Below, piece after piece: positions 39,150 to 49,788 of a stretch of 64,000 bases of DNA. This DNA is from Marininema halotolerans (GTDB lineage Bacteria; Bacillota; Bacilli; Thermoactinomycetales; DSM-45169). A model generated the notes under the pieces. The model saw only the letters and a program-made list of their open reading frames with translations. It did not search any database and was not told where the DNA came from. Position numbers and translations under genes: made by a program. The stretch lies in NCBI RefSeq assembly GCF_900116235.1, contig NZ_FPAA01000003.1, forward strand, positions 186,001 through 250,000, in the 5' to 3' direction. The stretch's first letter is position 1. The number at the start of each line of letters is the position of its first letter.

Positions 39150-42100
39150 ATGATCAGCAAAGGATTACCGCAAAAACAGGGTCTTTATGATCCAGCCTAT
39201 GAACACGACGCGTGCGGGATCGGCTTCGTCGCCAGCTTACGAAAAGAGGCGACCCATGAGATTGTGGAACAAGGACTGGAGATCCTCCGCAGATTGGAGC
39301 ATCGGGGTGGACAGAAGGATGCCGATGCGGGTGACGGAGCGGGCATCATGGTGCAAATCTCCCATAACTATTTTCAAAACATATTGGACATTCAGTTGCC
39401 TGAGCCGGGTCATTATGGCGTAGGAATGTTTTTTTTACCAAAAGAGGATTCCCGGCGAACCCTCTGGGAAAAACGCTTGGGTGAAATCACGGAGGAAGAA
39501 GGACAGCATGTATTGGGTTGGCGGGATGTCCCTGTCGATCCAAGTTGTCTAGGCGAATCTTCGTTAGAGAGTCAGCCGACGATTCGTCAGGTATTTATAG
39601 CGCTGGGGAAGGATCAACAAACAGGGCTCCCCTTTGAAAGAAAGTTATATGTGATTAGAAAACGTCTGGAACAAGAAGCGCGTGAGGAGCTTTATGTGGT
39701 CAGCCTTTCGAGCCAGACGCTGGTTTATAAAGGACTGTTAACGCCTGAGCAAGTCGGAGGATACTATATGGATCTTCGCAATGAAGCGTATACCTCTGCC
39801 TTCTCACTCATTCATAATCGCTTTAGTACCAACACCTTCCCAAGTTGGCACCGGGCTCACCCGAATCGATATATCCTGCATAATGGGGAGATTAATACCC
39901 TGCGGGGGAATGTCAACTGGATGTATGCCCGTGAAAAAATGTTTGAAACGGATGTATTTGGTGATGATTTGGATAAAGTGCATCCAATCATGGATATGGA
40001 GGGTAGTGATTCTGCGATTTTAGATAACTGCTTTGAATTCTTAGCGTTATCTGGACGGTCGCTCCCCCATGTTGCGATGATGATGATTCCTGAGCCATGG
40101 GATAAAACGCCGATGGATAAGGAGAAGCACGCGTTTTATGAGTACCATAGTTGCTTAATGGAGCCATGGGATGGGCCGACGGCGATCTCTTTCTGTGATG
40201 GTCACCAGATCGGAGCGGTTCTTGATCGGAACGGGCTTCGTCCAGCACGATACTATGTCACTTCGGAGGATATGATTATTTTTTCCTCTGAAGTGGGTGT
40301 GGTAGATGTCCCTGAGGAGACCATTGTAGAAAAGGGTCGTCTGCAACCTGGTCGGATGTTATTGGTCGATCTGGATGAGGGTCGGGTTGTCTCGGATGAG
40401 GAGTTAAAAACTCGAATCGCAACCGAGCATCCCTATCAAGAATGGTTGGATGAACATGTACTTCCGTTAGCGAAGTTACCCGATGTACCGATCATGGAAG
40501 ACTTCGATGAGGAGACATTATTCCGGCTGCATAAAGCTTTTGGGTATACCTATGAAGAACTATCGAAAAATTTAGCGCCTATGGTGACCGAAGGAAAAGA
40601 TCCCATCGGCTCCATGGGGAATGATACGCCCTTAGCTGTTCTGTCAGATCGACCTCAACTCCTATATAACTACTTTAAACAGTCATTTGCTCAGGTGACG
40701 AACCCCCCAATCGATGCGATACGGGAAGAATGTGTCACCTCAACACGTACCAACTTAGGAGCTGAAGGGAATCTCTTACGACCTGAACCGAGTCATTGTC
40801 ACCGTATTCGTTTGGAAACACCCATGATATCCAACGAAACAATGGCTAAATTACGGGGAAACTCTTTTCCAGAGTTCCAGTCAGAAACCCTTTCTCTCCT
40901 CTTTTCTACAAAGACCGAGGATCCAAAGTTAGCTGATATTCTTACGGATCTCTTTACAAAGGCAGATCGTGCGATAGAAAAGGGTGTGACTCTCCTCATT
41001 CTGTCTGACCGTGGGGTGAATCAAGAGCTTGCGGCGATGCCTACATTGCTCGCATTAAGTGGTTTGCACCATCACTTGGTTCGCCAGGGAACAAGGACCA
41101 AAGTAAGCCTTTTAGTGGAAACGGGAGAAGCTCGGGATGTGCATCACTTTTCAATGTTACTTGGATATGGGGCGGATGCGATCAATCCATACCTTGGGAT
41201 TGCTACCTTAACCCATATGGTGGAGGACGGATTGATTGAAGAAGTGACATCCGAAGAAGCGGTAGGGAAGTACCTTGCGACGGCAACGGATGGGGTCGTT
41301 AAAGTGATGTCCAAAATGGGCATCTCAACCATCCAAAGTTACCGTGGGGCTCAAATCTTTGAAGCGATTGGCATTGGTCAGTCTGTGATCGAGGAATATT
41401 TTACACGGACGACCTCTTCGCTTTCGGGTATTGGTTTGGATGTCATTGCTCGGGAAACGGTAATGCGTCATCAAGAAGCCTATCCAGTACGCGATGATGG
41501 CGAACGTAGTTTAGATCCGGGAAGTGAATTGCAATGGCGACGCAATGGAGAGTATCATGCCTTCAATCCGATGACCATTCATACGTTGCAACAAGCGTGC
41601 CGTCTAGGAAGCTATGATCGGTTTAAGGAGTACTCCAAGCGCGCCAATGAAGAGCAGATGGCCTTTTTAAGAAGTCTTCTCGATTTTAAAGAAGATCGCA
41701 AACCGATCCCACTTGAGGAAGTGGAGTCCGAAGAATCGATTGTTCGTCGTTTTAAGACAGGGGCGATGTCCTATGGGGCATTGTCAGAAGAAGCCCATGA
41801 AGTGCTCGCGATCGCGATGAACCGTATCGGCGCGAAGAGTAATAGTGGAGAAGGGGGAGAAGACCCTGCTCGCTTTACACCCGATGCGAATGGAGACGCG
41901 CGGCGTAGTGCGATTAAGCAGGTGGCGTCGGGACGTTTTGGAGTATCCAGTCACTACCTTGTGAATGCAGATGAAATTCAGATTAAGATGGCGCAAGGAG
42001 CAAAGCCTGGTGAAGGGGGCCAACTTCCTGGGAATAAAGTTTATCCTAAGATTGCCGACGTACGGGGTTCTACTCCAGGCGTTGGTTTGATCTCACCACC

Positions 42101-43742
42101 ACCTCACCACGATATTTATTCCATCGAGGATTTGGCTCAGCTGATCCATGACTTAAAAAATAGCAACCCAGCAGCAAGAATCAGTGTGAAATTGGTATCG
42201 AAACCCGGTGTGGGAACCATTGCTGCTGGAGTGGCTAAAGGTTTAGCTGATGTGATTGTCATTAGTGGCTATGAAGGAGGAACCGGGGCATCGCCGCGTA
42301 CGAGTATTAAGCATACTGGACTCCCCTGGGAACTGGGTATTGCTGAGGCTCATCAGACACTCCTTCTAAATGACCTTCGGGATCGTGTAGCCCTTGAGAC
42401 CGATGGGAAAATGATGACGGGTCGAGATGTTGTCATTGCTGCGCTACTTGGTGCTGAGGAGTTTGGTTTTGCGACGGCCCCGCTTGTTGTCATGGGATGT
42501 ATCATGATGCGCGCATGCCATCTGGATACATGTCCAGTTGGGGTGGCTACCCAAAATCCGGACCTTCGCCGTAAGTTTACGGGTGATCCTGATCATGTAG
42601 TGAACTACATGATGTTTGTTGCTCGGGAAACCCGGGAGATGATGGCGGAGTTAGGTTTCCGGTCGGTGGAAGAACTTGTGGGACGAAATGATGTGCTTGA
42701 GATGGCAGCAAGTGCAAAAGGGCATTGGAAGGCGAAAACCCTTGACCTAACGCCGCTCTTGTATCAACCCGATGTGCCTGCTAGTGCCACTCGTTATTTT
42801 TCCCGTCCACAAGATCATCGCTTGGATGCGAGTCTTGACCGACGCGAGTTGATTCCGGCATGTCAAAGCGCGTTAGAAATGGGAGAACCCGTCGAAGCAA
42901 CTTTCCCAATTCGCAATGTTGATCGCGTGACAGGAACGATCCTAGGAAGTGAAGTGACGAAAAAGTACGGTCTAAAGGGTCTTCCTGAAGACACCATTCG
43001 CCTTCATTTCCAAGGTTCTGCGGGTCAAAGTTTTGGTGCCTTTGTTCCGAAGGGGATCACCTTGACCGTCGAAGGGGACGCCAATGATTACGTAGGAAAA
43101 GGGTTATCTGGTGGGAAAATTGCGGTATTTCCTTCGCCAGTATCCACCTTTGTGCCAGAGGAAGAGACGCTGATCGGGAACGTTTCCTTCTATGGTGCGA
43201 CGGCTGGTGAAGCCTACATTCGCGGGATCGCTGGTGAACGCTTCTGCGTACGCAACAGCGGGGTTCATGCGGTTGTAGAAGGTGTGGGTGACCATGGTTG
43301 TGAGTACATGACGGGTGGTCGTGTTGTCATCCTGGGTCCTGTAGGGAAAAACTTTGCGGCTGGGATGTCTGGTGGCGTCGCCTATGTGCTGGCGGAGGAT
43401 TTGGATGGTTTCACCGCTTCCTGTAATCAGGAACTCGTCGACCTAGAGACACTCGATGAGGATGAAGATATCACGGAAGTGAAAGAGATGATTGAAAAGC
43501 ATGTTCATCATACTGGGAGTGAGCATGCCCGTCGGATCTTGGAAAATTGGGAGAGATCCTTGCCGAAGTTTGTGAAAGTGATTCCCCATGATTATAAAGA
43601 AGTATTGGAATCCATCGCGGAGTTGATGGACGCAGGGATGAGTCAAAGTGAGGCAAGGACTGAAGCCTTTAAACGGAAACAGACGAATCAACCGGTTATG
43701 ATTGCAAAAAAGGGTGAAGGAGAACCGGTACTCACAGGATAA
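39150..43742 (+). CDS. gltB: Glutamate synthase (NADPH) large subunit
   Basis: 1530 residues from ATG 39150 after GAGGGGTG. The glutaminase domain begins at Cys22 in EHDACGIGF after a propeptide removed on maturation. The central and FMN domains follow (e.g. [11 protein letters not shown] and [20 protein letters not shown]), with the 3Fe-4S Cys set in [15 protein letters not shown]. The C-terminal GXGXG beta-helix ends the protein. It converts glutamine and 2-oxoglutarate to two glutamate together with the small subunit encoded next. In Bacillus this gene is called gltA. Confidence 0.97.
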   Translation: MISKGLPQKQGLYDPAYEHDACGIGFVASLRKEATHEIVEQGLEILRRLEHRGGQKDADAGDGAGIMVQISHNYFQNILDIQLPEPGHYGVGMFFLPKEDSRRTLWEKRLGEITEEEGQHVLGWRDVPVDPSCLGESSLESQPTIRQVFIALGKDQQTGLPFERKLYVIRKRLEQEAREELYVVSLSSQTLVYKGLLTPEQVGGYYMDLRNEAYTSAFSLIHNRFSTNTFPSWHRAHPNRYILHNGEINTLRGNVNWMYAREKMFETDVFGDDLDKVHPIMDMEGSDSAILDNCFEFLALSGRSLPHVAMMMIPEPWDKTPMDKEKHAFYEYHSCLMEPWDGPTAISFCDGHQIGAVLDRNGLRPARYYVTSEDMIIFSSEVGVVDVPEETIVEKGRLQPGRMLLVDLDEGRVVSDEELKTRIATEHPYQEWLDEHVLPLAKLPDVPIMEDFDEETLFRLHKAFGYTYEELSKNLAPMVTEGKDPIGSMGNDTPLAVLSDRPQLLYNYFKQSFAQVTNPPIDAIREECVTSTRTNLGAEGNLLRPEPSHCHRIRLETPMISNETMAKLRGNSFPEFQSETLSLLFSTKTEDPKLADILTDLFTKADRAIEKGVTLLILSDRGVNQELAAMPTLLALSGLHHHLVRQGTRTKVSLLVETGEARDVHHFSMLLGYGADAINPYLGIATLTHMVEDGLIEEVTSEEAVGKYLATATDGVVKVMSKMGISTIQSYRGAQIFEAIGIGQSVIEEYFTRTTSSLSGIGLDVIARETVMRHQEAYPVRDDGERSLDPGSELQWRRNGEYHAFNPMTIHTLQQACRLGSYDRFKEYSKRANEEQMAFLRSLLDFKEDRKPIPLEEVESEESIVRRFKTGAMSYGALSEEAHEVLAIAMNRIGAKSNSGEGGEDPARFTPDANGDARRSAIKQVASGRFGVSSHYLVNADEIQIKMAQGAKPGEGGQLPGNKVYPKIADVRGSTPGVGLISPPPHHDIYSIEDLAQLIHDLKNSNPAARISVKLVSKPGVGTIAAGVAKGLADVIVISGYEGGTGASPRTSIKHTGLPWELGIAEAHQTLLLNDLRDRVALETDGKMMTGRDVVIAALLGAEEFGFATAPLVVMGCIMMRACHLDTCPVGVATQNPDLRRKFTGDPDHVVNYMMFVARETREMMAELGFRSVEELVGRNDVLEMAASAKGHWKAKTLDLTPLLYQPDVPASATRYFSRPQDHRLDASLDRRELIPACQSALEMGEPVEATFPIRNVDRVTGTILGSEVTKKYGLKGLPEDTIRLHFQGSAGQSFGAFVPKGITLTVEGDANDYVGKGLSGGKIAVFPSPVSTFVPEEETLIGNVSFYGATAGEAYIRGIAGERFCVRNSGVHAVVEGVGDHGCEYMTGGRVVILGPVGKNFAAGMSGGVAYVLAEDLDGFTASCNQELVDLETLDEDEDITEVKEMIEKHVHHTGSEHARRILENWERSLPKFVKVIPHDYKEVLESIAELMDAGMSQSEARTEAFKRKQTNQPVMIAKKGEGEPVLTG

Positions 43743-43755
43743 GGAGGGGAGTCAC

Positions 43756-45231
43756 ATGGGAAAAGCCACAGGTTTTATGGAATATGATCGGAAGACAGCA
43801 GCAGAGAGAGATCCATTATCCCGCCAAGAGGATTGGAAAGAGTACACCTTGCCTCTTCCTGAACAAGAACTAAAAAAACAGGGCGCCCGCTGTATGGACT
43901 GCGCGACTCCCTTCTGCCATACAGGAATTCCAATTAACGGGACGGATTCGGGTTGCCCCTTGTATAATCTAATTCCCGAATGGAATGATCTTGTCTATCG
44001 TGGACGTTGGAAAGAAGCCTTAGAACGTCTCTTAAAAACCAATAACTTTCCGGAATTCACAGGTCGTGTCTGTCCCGCTCCTTGTGAAGGAGGTTGCACG
44101 GTGGCGATTCATGATCCAGCGGTGGCCATTAAGAGCATTGAGCGAGAAATTATCGACCGTGGGTTTGCGGAAGGCTGGATCGTTCCCACCCCCCCAACGT
44201 CTCGTACAGGCAAAGAGATTGCAATTGTAGGCTCTGGCCCGGCCGGCCTCGCTGCTGCGGATCAGCTAAATAAAGTGGGTCATTCCGTAACGGTATATGA
44301 ACGGGATGATCGCATCGGTGGATTGTTGATGTATGGGATTCCGAATATGAAACTAGAGAAATCCCTTGTCACTCGGCGCATTGAGCTACTCAAAGCGGAA
44401 GGTGTCCGTTTTGTCACCGGTGTCGAAATTGGAAAAGATCGCTCCCTCGCAGATCTGCGGGAAGATGCGGATGCTATCATCCTGTGTGCAGGTGCTCAGA
44501 AGCATCGGGAACTTGGTCTACCGGGGCAGGACTTAACGGGAGTGTATCCGGCAATGAAGTATTTGACGCAATCGACGAAGGCGTTGTTGGATTCCCAATA
44601 TGAAGCCAAGATTGATGCAGAAGGGAAGGATGTCATTGTAATCGGTGGCGGAGATACGGGTGCCGATTGTGTGGCTACCGCGTTGCGTCAGAAATGCAAG
44701 AGTGTTGTCCAATTTGGTCGTCATCCACGCTTGTCAGAGGAGCGGGAGGAAAGTAATCCATGGCCCCAGATGCCCCATGTTTTTACCATGGATTATGCCT
44801 ACAGTGAGGCCAAGGCTCGTTTTGGCGCAGACCCTCGTCGCTATTCTGTGATCACGAAAAAGCTTGTCAGTGATGAGAACGGTCATCTGAAGGAACTGCA
44901 TACGGTAGAAGCTGATAAAATGGTAGCGGAAGATGGAAGTTACACCTTCCGTGAAATACCAGGCAGTGAAAAAGTTTGGCCAGCTCAGCTTGTCTTTGTC
45001 GCGACCGGTTTTGAAGGCACAGAGGATGCTCTACTAGAAAATTCAGGTCTTCACCATAAGCGACAACGCATTTCTGCAGAGTATGGGGAATATACCACCA
45101 ATCTGGATGGCGTATTTGCTGCAGGAGATGTGCGACGTGGGCAAAGCTTGATCGTATGGGCAATTCATGAAGGTCGTGAAGCAGCTCGTGAGTGTGATCG
45201 CTATGTCATGGGAGAAACTAATTTGCCGTAA
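43756..45231 (+). CDS. gltD: Glutamate synthase (NADPH) small subunit
   Basis: 491 residues from ATG 43756, behind GGAGGGGAG that overlaps the end of gltB. The N-terminal domain carries the 4Fe-4S cysteines ([35 protein letters not shown]), followed by the FAD site [17 protein letters not shown] and the NADPH site [13 protein letters not shown]. It ends in a [12 protein letters not shown] tail. It passes electrons from NADPH to the large subunit. In Bacillus it is called gltB. A terminator follows. Confidence 0.97.
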   Translation: MGKATGFMEYDRKTAAERDPLSRQEDWKEYTLPLPEQELKKQGARCMDCATPFCHTGIPINGTDSGCPLYNLIPEWNDLVYRGRWKEALERLLKTNNFPEFTGRVCPAPCEGGCTVAIHDPAVAIKSIEREIIDRGFAEGWIVPTPPTSRTGKEIAIVGSGPAGLAAADQLNKVGHSVTVYERDDRIGGLLMYGIPNMKLEKSLVTRRIELLKAEGVRFVTGVEIGKDRSLADLREDADAIILCAGAQKHRELGLPGQDLTGVYPAMKYLTQSTKALLDSQYEAKIDAEGKDVIVIGGGDTGADCVATALRQKCKSVVQFGRHPRLSEEREESNPWPQMPHVFTMDYAYSEAKARFGADPRRYSVITKKLVSDENGHLKELHTVEADKMVAEDGSYTFREIPGSEKVWPAQLVFVATGFEGTEDALLENSGLHHKRQRISAEYGEYTTNLDGVFAAGDVRRGQSLIVWAIHEGREAARECDRYVMGETNLP

Positions 45232-45252
45232 GATCCAAGAACCAAGGAATGG

Positions 45253-45275
45253 CCGCCGAGAGGCGGTTTTTTTTG
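45253..45275 (+). terminator. Terminator after glutamate synthase genes
   Basis: CCGCC and GGCGG flank GAGA, followed by eight T. Confidence 0.85.
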
Positions 45276-45439
45276 TAGGAAGTGTAAGAAGATTCATTGA
45301 TTTTTAAATACAAGTAAAAGAGGATAGACAAGACTCATGGAAAGCGGTACGATAAAAGTACGCAACAAATTGGGCAAGATCGCTTTTCTTCATCGAGGAA
45401 TATTGATTTTGGGTGAAGAGATGACAACTTTATCGATGA

Positions 45440-45612
45440 ATAGATAGGTGCCGACTATCCTATGGGTAGTCGGTTAAAAGGGAAGTTCGGTGTAAATCCG
45501 ACGCGGTCCCGCCACTGTAAATGAGAGCGACCTGCTTCATGTCACTGTTCCAGAAGGAATGGGAAGACGCAGGAAGCGATGATCATGAGCCAGGAGACCT
45601 GCCTATCTATCC
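45440..45612 (+). promoter_or_regulatory. Cobalamin (B12) riboswitch
   Basis: The aptamer is plain: GGGAAGTTCGGTGTAAATCC (45480-45499 region), CGGTCCCGCCACTGT, and the conserved GAGCCAGGAGACCTGCC near 45588-45604. Adenosylcobalamin binding should repress the downstream synthesis operon. Confidence 0.95.
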
Positions 45613-45735
45613 TCACCATTCAAAACCTACGAGGATAGGGAGGTGACGCGATGCGCATAGAGCGACAAAATTGTCGACGTATGCTTAACTTTCGTGTACA
45701 TAAAACGCACTCCTCAAGGGAGATGCGTTTTTTTG
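45606..45735 (+). promoter_or_regulatory. Expression platform of the B12 riboswitch: hairpin plus terminator
   Basis: CTATCCTC pairs with GAGGATAG (ending 45639), directly before a GGAGGTG ribosome site. At 45704-45733 AACGCACTCC pairs with GGGAGATGCGTT and a T-run follows, a standard terminator. Together these can stop transcription before the first cob gene. Confidence 0.75.
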
Positions 45736-45794
45736 CTTGGTTGGATACATGGAGAGGAGTGGCTTTGTGGAGAAGGGCGTTGTGTATCTGGTAG
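45651..45794 (+). CDS. Possible 47-codon leader peptide spanning the riboswitch terminator
   Basis: GGGAGGTGACGCG precedes an ATG opening 47 codons (MRIERQNCRRMLNFRVHKTH, shown in part) that run through the terminator hairpin and overlap the start of the next gene by 25 bases. The peptide is basic (about ten Arg). Translation across the terminator could influence it. It could equally be a chance frame behind the riboswitch hairpin. Confidence 0.35.
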   Translation: MRIERQNCRRMLNFRVHKTHSSREMRFFAWLDTWRGVALWRRALCIW

Positions 45795-47326
45795 GTGCTG
45801 GCCCTGGTGATCCTGGATTAATAACGGTTCATGGACGCCAACGTCTAATGGAGGCAGACGTTGTTTTATATGATCGATTGGCGGATGCGCGTCTATTGGA
45901 ATTTGTTCCTGAACATTGCGAATTAATTGATGTAGGAAAGCGTCCCCAAAGTGAACGATGGGAGCAGGGAGACATTAATCGCGCCCTTGTTCAGCAAGCT
46001 GAGGCTGGAAAGTGTGTGGTGCGATTAAAGGGAGGAGATCCCTTTGTGTTTGGTAGAGGGGGGGAAGAAGCGGCTTTTCTAAGAGAGGCAGGAATTATGT
46101 TTGAGATTGTGCCGGGCATTAGTTCCGCACTCGCTGTGCCTGCCTATGCAGGGATCCCTGTAACCCATCGGGAATACAATGCGTCTTTTGCTGTCGTAGC
46201 AGGACACGAGGACCCGGATAAGGACGAAACCGCTGTTCGGTGGGAGCATTTAGCGAAGGGGCCAGAAACACTCGTTATTTTAATGGGAGTAAAAAATCTT
46301 TCCATCATCTGCGAGCGTTTGCTGCAATACGGTCGTTCACCTTCTACACCGATTGCCTTAATTCGCTGGGGTACACGGTCCAATCAAGCCACTTTGACGG
46401 GGACCCTTGCGGATATTGTGGAGCGGGTAGAGGAAGCTGCTTTTCGTTCACCAGCAGTCATTGTAGTCGGAGAAGTGGTTAAGGAACGAAAACGACTGGC
46501 CTGGATAGAAAATAAACCGCTCTTTGGACAGCGGATCTTGGTGCCACACACACAGAGTCAAGAAAATAACCTTGTTCAGCAAATCCATGAGAAGGGAGGG
46601 GAGGCAATTGAAGTCCCTGTAGCGCAATGGATGCCTACAATAAGTTTGGAATCACAACTCCGCCATGTTCCTATCCCCAGGTGGGTATTATTTTCCCACC
46701 GACAGGGAGTTGAAGCTTTTTTCAGCACAATTGGTAAGATAGGTGGCGATATTCGTCAATGGGCAGTTTGCGGTTTTATTGCATGGGGAGAACAAACCGC
46801 TCAAGCGATGAGGGAAAGAGGCGTGCAAGCGGATGTGATAGTGGATTCGATGTCATCCTTTGTCCAACTGATGGAATCGAGTGTAGAGAAAGAAATGGAC
46901 TTGCTTGTTATTCGGGATCCCTTCTTTCCGAAGGGTGATATGGAGGAACTCAGGCGAATCGGTTACCGCGTATCCGACATCCAGGCGTATACGTCGCGAA
47001 AAATTGCAGGTCAGTTCAAAGGGGGGTTACAGCAACTGAAGGAAGGTGCTGTCGATTGGATCGCTTTTACGGATGCGTCTATGGTAAATCATTTTTGTGA
47101 CAGGATGGATGAGGCATGGTCCGATTGGATGAGTGTTTGTCGTGACATTCCAGTAGCATGTATTGGGCCGAAGACAGCTACTGCTGCAAAGGAGCGGCAA
47201 CTGTGTACGCGCGTATTCCCAGACCCCCATACGGTCGAGGGGATGATTGCTGGAATGCAAGCCATGAGGAACATGAAAGATCCCAACGTGAAGATGGGAG
47301 AAGGTCTAATTGCGAATGATCGATGA
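45770..47326 (+). CDS. cobA-hemD: Fused uroporphyrinogen-III C-methyltransferase / uroporphyrinogen-III synthase
   Basis: 518 residues from GTG 45770, after GAGAGGAG. Residues 1-245 are a SUMT methyltransferase (VYLVGAGPGDPGLITV, VRLKGGDPFVFGRGGEE, PGISSALAVPAYAGIPVTHR) that makes precorrin-2 from uroporphyrinogen III. Residues ~255-505 match HemD (QRILVPHTQSQENNLVQQI to AVDWIAFTDASMVNHFC), which cyclises hydroxymethylbilane. The fusion joins two successive steps at the entry of the pathway. First gene of the B12 operon under the riboswitch. Confidence 0.93.
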   Translation, partial: EKGVVYLVGAGPGDPGLITVHGRQRLMEADVVLYDRLADARLLEFVPEHCELIDVGKRPQSERWEQGDINRALVQQAEAGKCVVRLKGGDPFVFGRGGEEAAFLREAGIMFEIVPGISSALAVPAYAGIPVTHREYNASFAVVAGHEDPDKDETAVRWEHLAKGPETLVILMGVKNLSIICERLLQYGRSPSTPIALIRWGTRSNQATLTGTLADIVERVEEAAFRSPAVIVVGEVVKERKRLAWIENKPLFGQRILVPHTQSQENNLVQQIHEKGGEAIEVPVAQWMPTISLESQLRHVPIPRWVLFSHRQGVEAFFSTIGKIGGDIRQWAVCGFIAWGEQTAQAMRERGVQADVIVDSMSSFVQLMESSVEKEMDLLVIRDPFFPKGDMEELRRIGYRVSDIQAYTSRKIAGQFKGGLQQLKEGAVDWIAFTDASMVNHFCDRMDEAWSDWMSVCRDIPVACIGPKTATAAKERQLCTRVFPDPHTVEGMIAGMQAMRNMKDPNVKMGEGLIANDR

Positions 47327-47396
47327 GAAGTGGAGAAAAAGAGCATAGGAGCATGAAAAATCATCCGATAGAGATTGGATGAGGGGAGAGTGTTGA

Positions 47397-47969
47397 ATGC
47401 GAATTTATACGCGGCGTGGGGACGCTGGCAAGACTTCTGTGATTGGTGCGAGGGTAGCAAAGGATCATATTCGAGTGGAAGCCTATGGGACAGTGGATGA
47501 AGCTAATAGTTTTGTAGGCGATGCGATTGCCTCCATGAGGGAGCGTGCGCCTGTCGATTTTGCAGATGTGATTCAGGAACTTGTCGAGGTGCAACAAGAG
47601 TTGTTTGATGTGGGTGGTGACTTAGCTGTGGTGAAGGGGAAACGCCCCTATAAAGTGTCTGCGGACTATGTCACACGCTTGGAAAATAAGATTGACATCT
47701 ATTTGGAGCAAACCCCTGCAGTGAAAAAGTTTATTCTCCCAGGGGGGACATCGATCGCTGCTGCGCTACATATTTGTCGCACGGTGGTCAGGCGGGCGGA
47801 ACGCCGGGCAGTCACCCTCTCCCTAGTAGAGGAAATCAATGACGAAGCCTTACGCTATCTCAATCGAATTTCGGACTTGTTTTTTGTCCTTGGCCGGGTA
47901 GCCAACGCACGTGAAAATCGTGAGGATGATTTGTATGTACGTAGTGGTGACGTATTTCGCCAAAAATGA
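47397..47969 (+). CDS. pduO: PduO-type cob(I)yrinic acid a,c-diamide adenosyltransferase
   Basis: 190 residues. The N-terminal MRIYTRRGDAGKTSVIG (ATP loop), VEAYGTVDEANSFVG and the C-terminal CRTVVRRAERRAVTL and YLNRISDLFFVLGR are PduO signatures. It attaches the adenosyl group to the reduced corrinoid. It is the second gene of the operon, 70 bases after cobA-hemD. In B. megaterium the adenosyltransferase gene is of another type (btuR), so this is a substitution. Confidence 0.93.
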   Translation: MRIYTRRGDAGKTSVIGARVAKDHIRVEAYGTVDEANSFVGDAIASMRERAPVDFADVIQELVEVQQELFDVGGDLAVVKGKRPYKVSADYVTRLENKIDIYLEQTPAVKKFILPGGTSIAAALHICRTVVRRAERRAVTLSLVEEINDEALRYLNRISDLFFVLGRVANARENREDDLYVRSGDVFRQK

Positions 47970-48018
47970 GGCGTTGTACGTGAAATATAACGCTTGCTGA
48001 TCTTGTGGAGGTGGGAAG

Positions 48019-49740
48019 ATGGCAAATAACAAAGGGAAGTTATTAATCATTGGGTTTGGTCCCGGACACTTTGATCATATGACGGAGCGAGCACGCCAAG
48101 CCATAGCCGAAAGCGATGTGATTATCGGATACAACACCTATGTGGATTTGATCCGCGAGCAAATCTCCACACAAAAAGTTGTTCGTACAGGAATGACCGA
48201 GGAAGTAAGTCGCGCCCAAGAAGCTGTACGACAAGCGGAATTGGGTTTGAAAGTAGCGGTTATCTCCAGTGGGGATGCGGGTGTATATGGCATGGCAGGT
48301 TTAGTGTATGAAGTGTTGATTGAACAGGGCTGGCAAGTGGAGAGTGGGGTTGAAGTGGAAGTGATCCCTGGTGTTTCTGCGATCAACTCCTGTGCATCGC
48401 TACTTGGGTCCCCCATTATGCATGACGCTTGTACGATCAGCCTAAGTGATCACCTCACTCCATGGAATACCATTGCTCGCCGTATTGAAGCGGCAGCCTC
48501 TGCCGATTTTGTGATCGCGCTTTATAACCCACGCAGTGGTCGGCGTACGCGCCAAATTATCGAGACCCAACGAATATTGTTGGAACATCGTTCACCGGAT
48601 ACCCCCGTGGGATTGGTTAAAAGTGCGTATCGTAAGCGGGAACATGTCATCTTGACCCAATTGGACAGGATGTTGGAACACGACATTGGGATGCTGACAA
48701 CGGTAATCATCGGCAACTCTACGACCTTTGTCTATGATGGATTGATGGTGACACCACGTGGTTATCAACGAAAGTATACGTTAGATGGGATGGAACAAAA
48801 GTTAAAGCCTCATCAACGCTTGAAACCAGAGGCAGAACCGTGGTCGCTAGCAGCAAGTCAAAGCATCAGTGAAGATCAAAAGGAGAACAGAAAGGAAGAG
48901 CGGGTCGATGAAAATCCTTCATCGACCGGAGAAGGGCAATCCTCTGCCCATGCCAGGTCGACGGCATATTCCATTTCAAGTGCTGTTGCACCACAAGCTC
49001 TTGCAACGGAAGCCCTATCCCTCTTACAGAGAAAAGGCATGATCATGACAACGGCGTTGGAAAAAGAATCCGTAGGGGTAGAGCGTGTTGTTTCGATTTT
49101 TGAAGTGGCAGTATCGACGGGTTTGGCAGAGAAACGGTGGACACCGGGTCAAATGAAAACCGTTGCTGAGATTGCAGGTGATGAGGGCGTCATCGAATAC
49201 AGTCAGCATCATCGCCTCATGCTTCGCATCCCAACAGACCAGCCGGATGCAATCGTAGCCCAGTTGGAGAGAGACGGATTTTTAGTGGAACCCGTGGGAA
49301 ACACCGTTCAGGTAAAAGCATGTGATTTTTGTCATGGGGATAAAGGCGAATCGATTCCTTATGTCGAGGAGCTTCATCGCCGTATTGGTGGACTCGCTGT
49401 TCCCAAGGAATTGAAGGTTGGCTTTAATGGGTGTGCCATGGCATGTTATGGAGCCGCAACGGAGGAGATTGGGATCGTTTTTCGCCGCGGAACCTGTGAT
49501 CTATTTCTAGGGGGAAAGAATATCGGTCGCAATGCCCACTCTGCAGAACGAGTTGCTGAAGGGATGGAGCCAGAAGCGATGCTGGATGCAGTAGAGAAAA
49601 TCGTCATGGAGTACAAAGAAAAGGCCAATGCCAATGAACGATTTAACAAGTTTTTCAAACGAGTTCCCGAAGTGGCTGGGTTTCGCTCATCAGAGGCTCC
49701 GCAACCCAAAATTCCAGAGCTCGCCTGTGGTGAGCAATGA
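48019..49740 (+). CDS. cbiH60: CbiH60-type precorrin-3B C17-methyltransferase fused to a sulphite/nitrite-reductase-like domain
   Basis: 573 residues behind GGAGGTGG. Residues 1-245 are the CbiH/CobJ methyltransferase (LLIIGFGPGHFDHMTERA, VISSGDAGVYGMAGLV, VIPGVSAINSCASLLG). A Ser/Gln/Glu-rich linker (~265-320) leads to a C-terminal ferredoxin-nitrite/sulphite-reductase-like domain with CDFCHG and GCAMACYG cysteines for a 4Fe-4S centre. This is the CbiH60 arrangement of B. megaterium, where the extension supports ring contraction. A soluble cytoplasmic enzyme of the anaerobic route. Confidence 0.93.
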   Translation: MANNKGKLLIIGFGPGHFDHMTERARQAIAESDVIIGYNTYVDLIREQISTQKVVRTGMTEEVSRAQEAVRQAELGLKVAVISSGDAGVYGMAGLVYEVLIEQGWQVESGVEVEVIPGVSAINSCASLLGSPIMHDACTISLSDHLTPWNTIARRIEAAASADFVIALYNPRSGRRTRQIIETQRILLEHRSPDTPVGLVKSAYRKREHVILTQLDRMLEHDIGMLTTVIIGNSTTFVYDGLMVTPRGYQRKYTLDGMEQKLKPHQRLKPEAEPWSLAASQSISEDQKENRKEERVDENPSSTGEGQSSAHARSTAYSISSAVAPQALATEALSLLQRKGMIMTTALEKESVGVERVVSIFEVAVSTGLAEKRWTPGQMKTVAEIAGDEGVIEYSQHHRLMLRIPTDQPDAIVAQLERDGFLVEPVGNTVQVKACDFCHGDKGESIPYVEELHRRIGGLAVPKELKVGFNGCAMACYGAATEEIGIVFRRGTCDLFLGGKNIGRNAHSAERVAEGMEPEAMLDAVEKIVMEYKEKANANERFNKFFKRVPEVAGFRSSEAPQPKIPELACGEQ

Positions 49741-49788
49741 TGAACAGGACGAGTACATCTTCAAATATATCAAGGGGGAAAGGTAACG

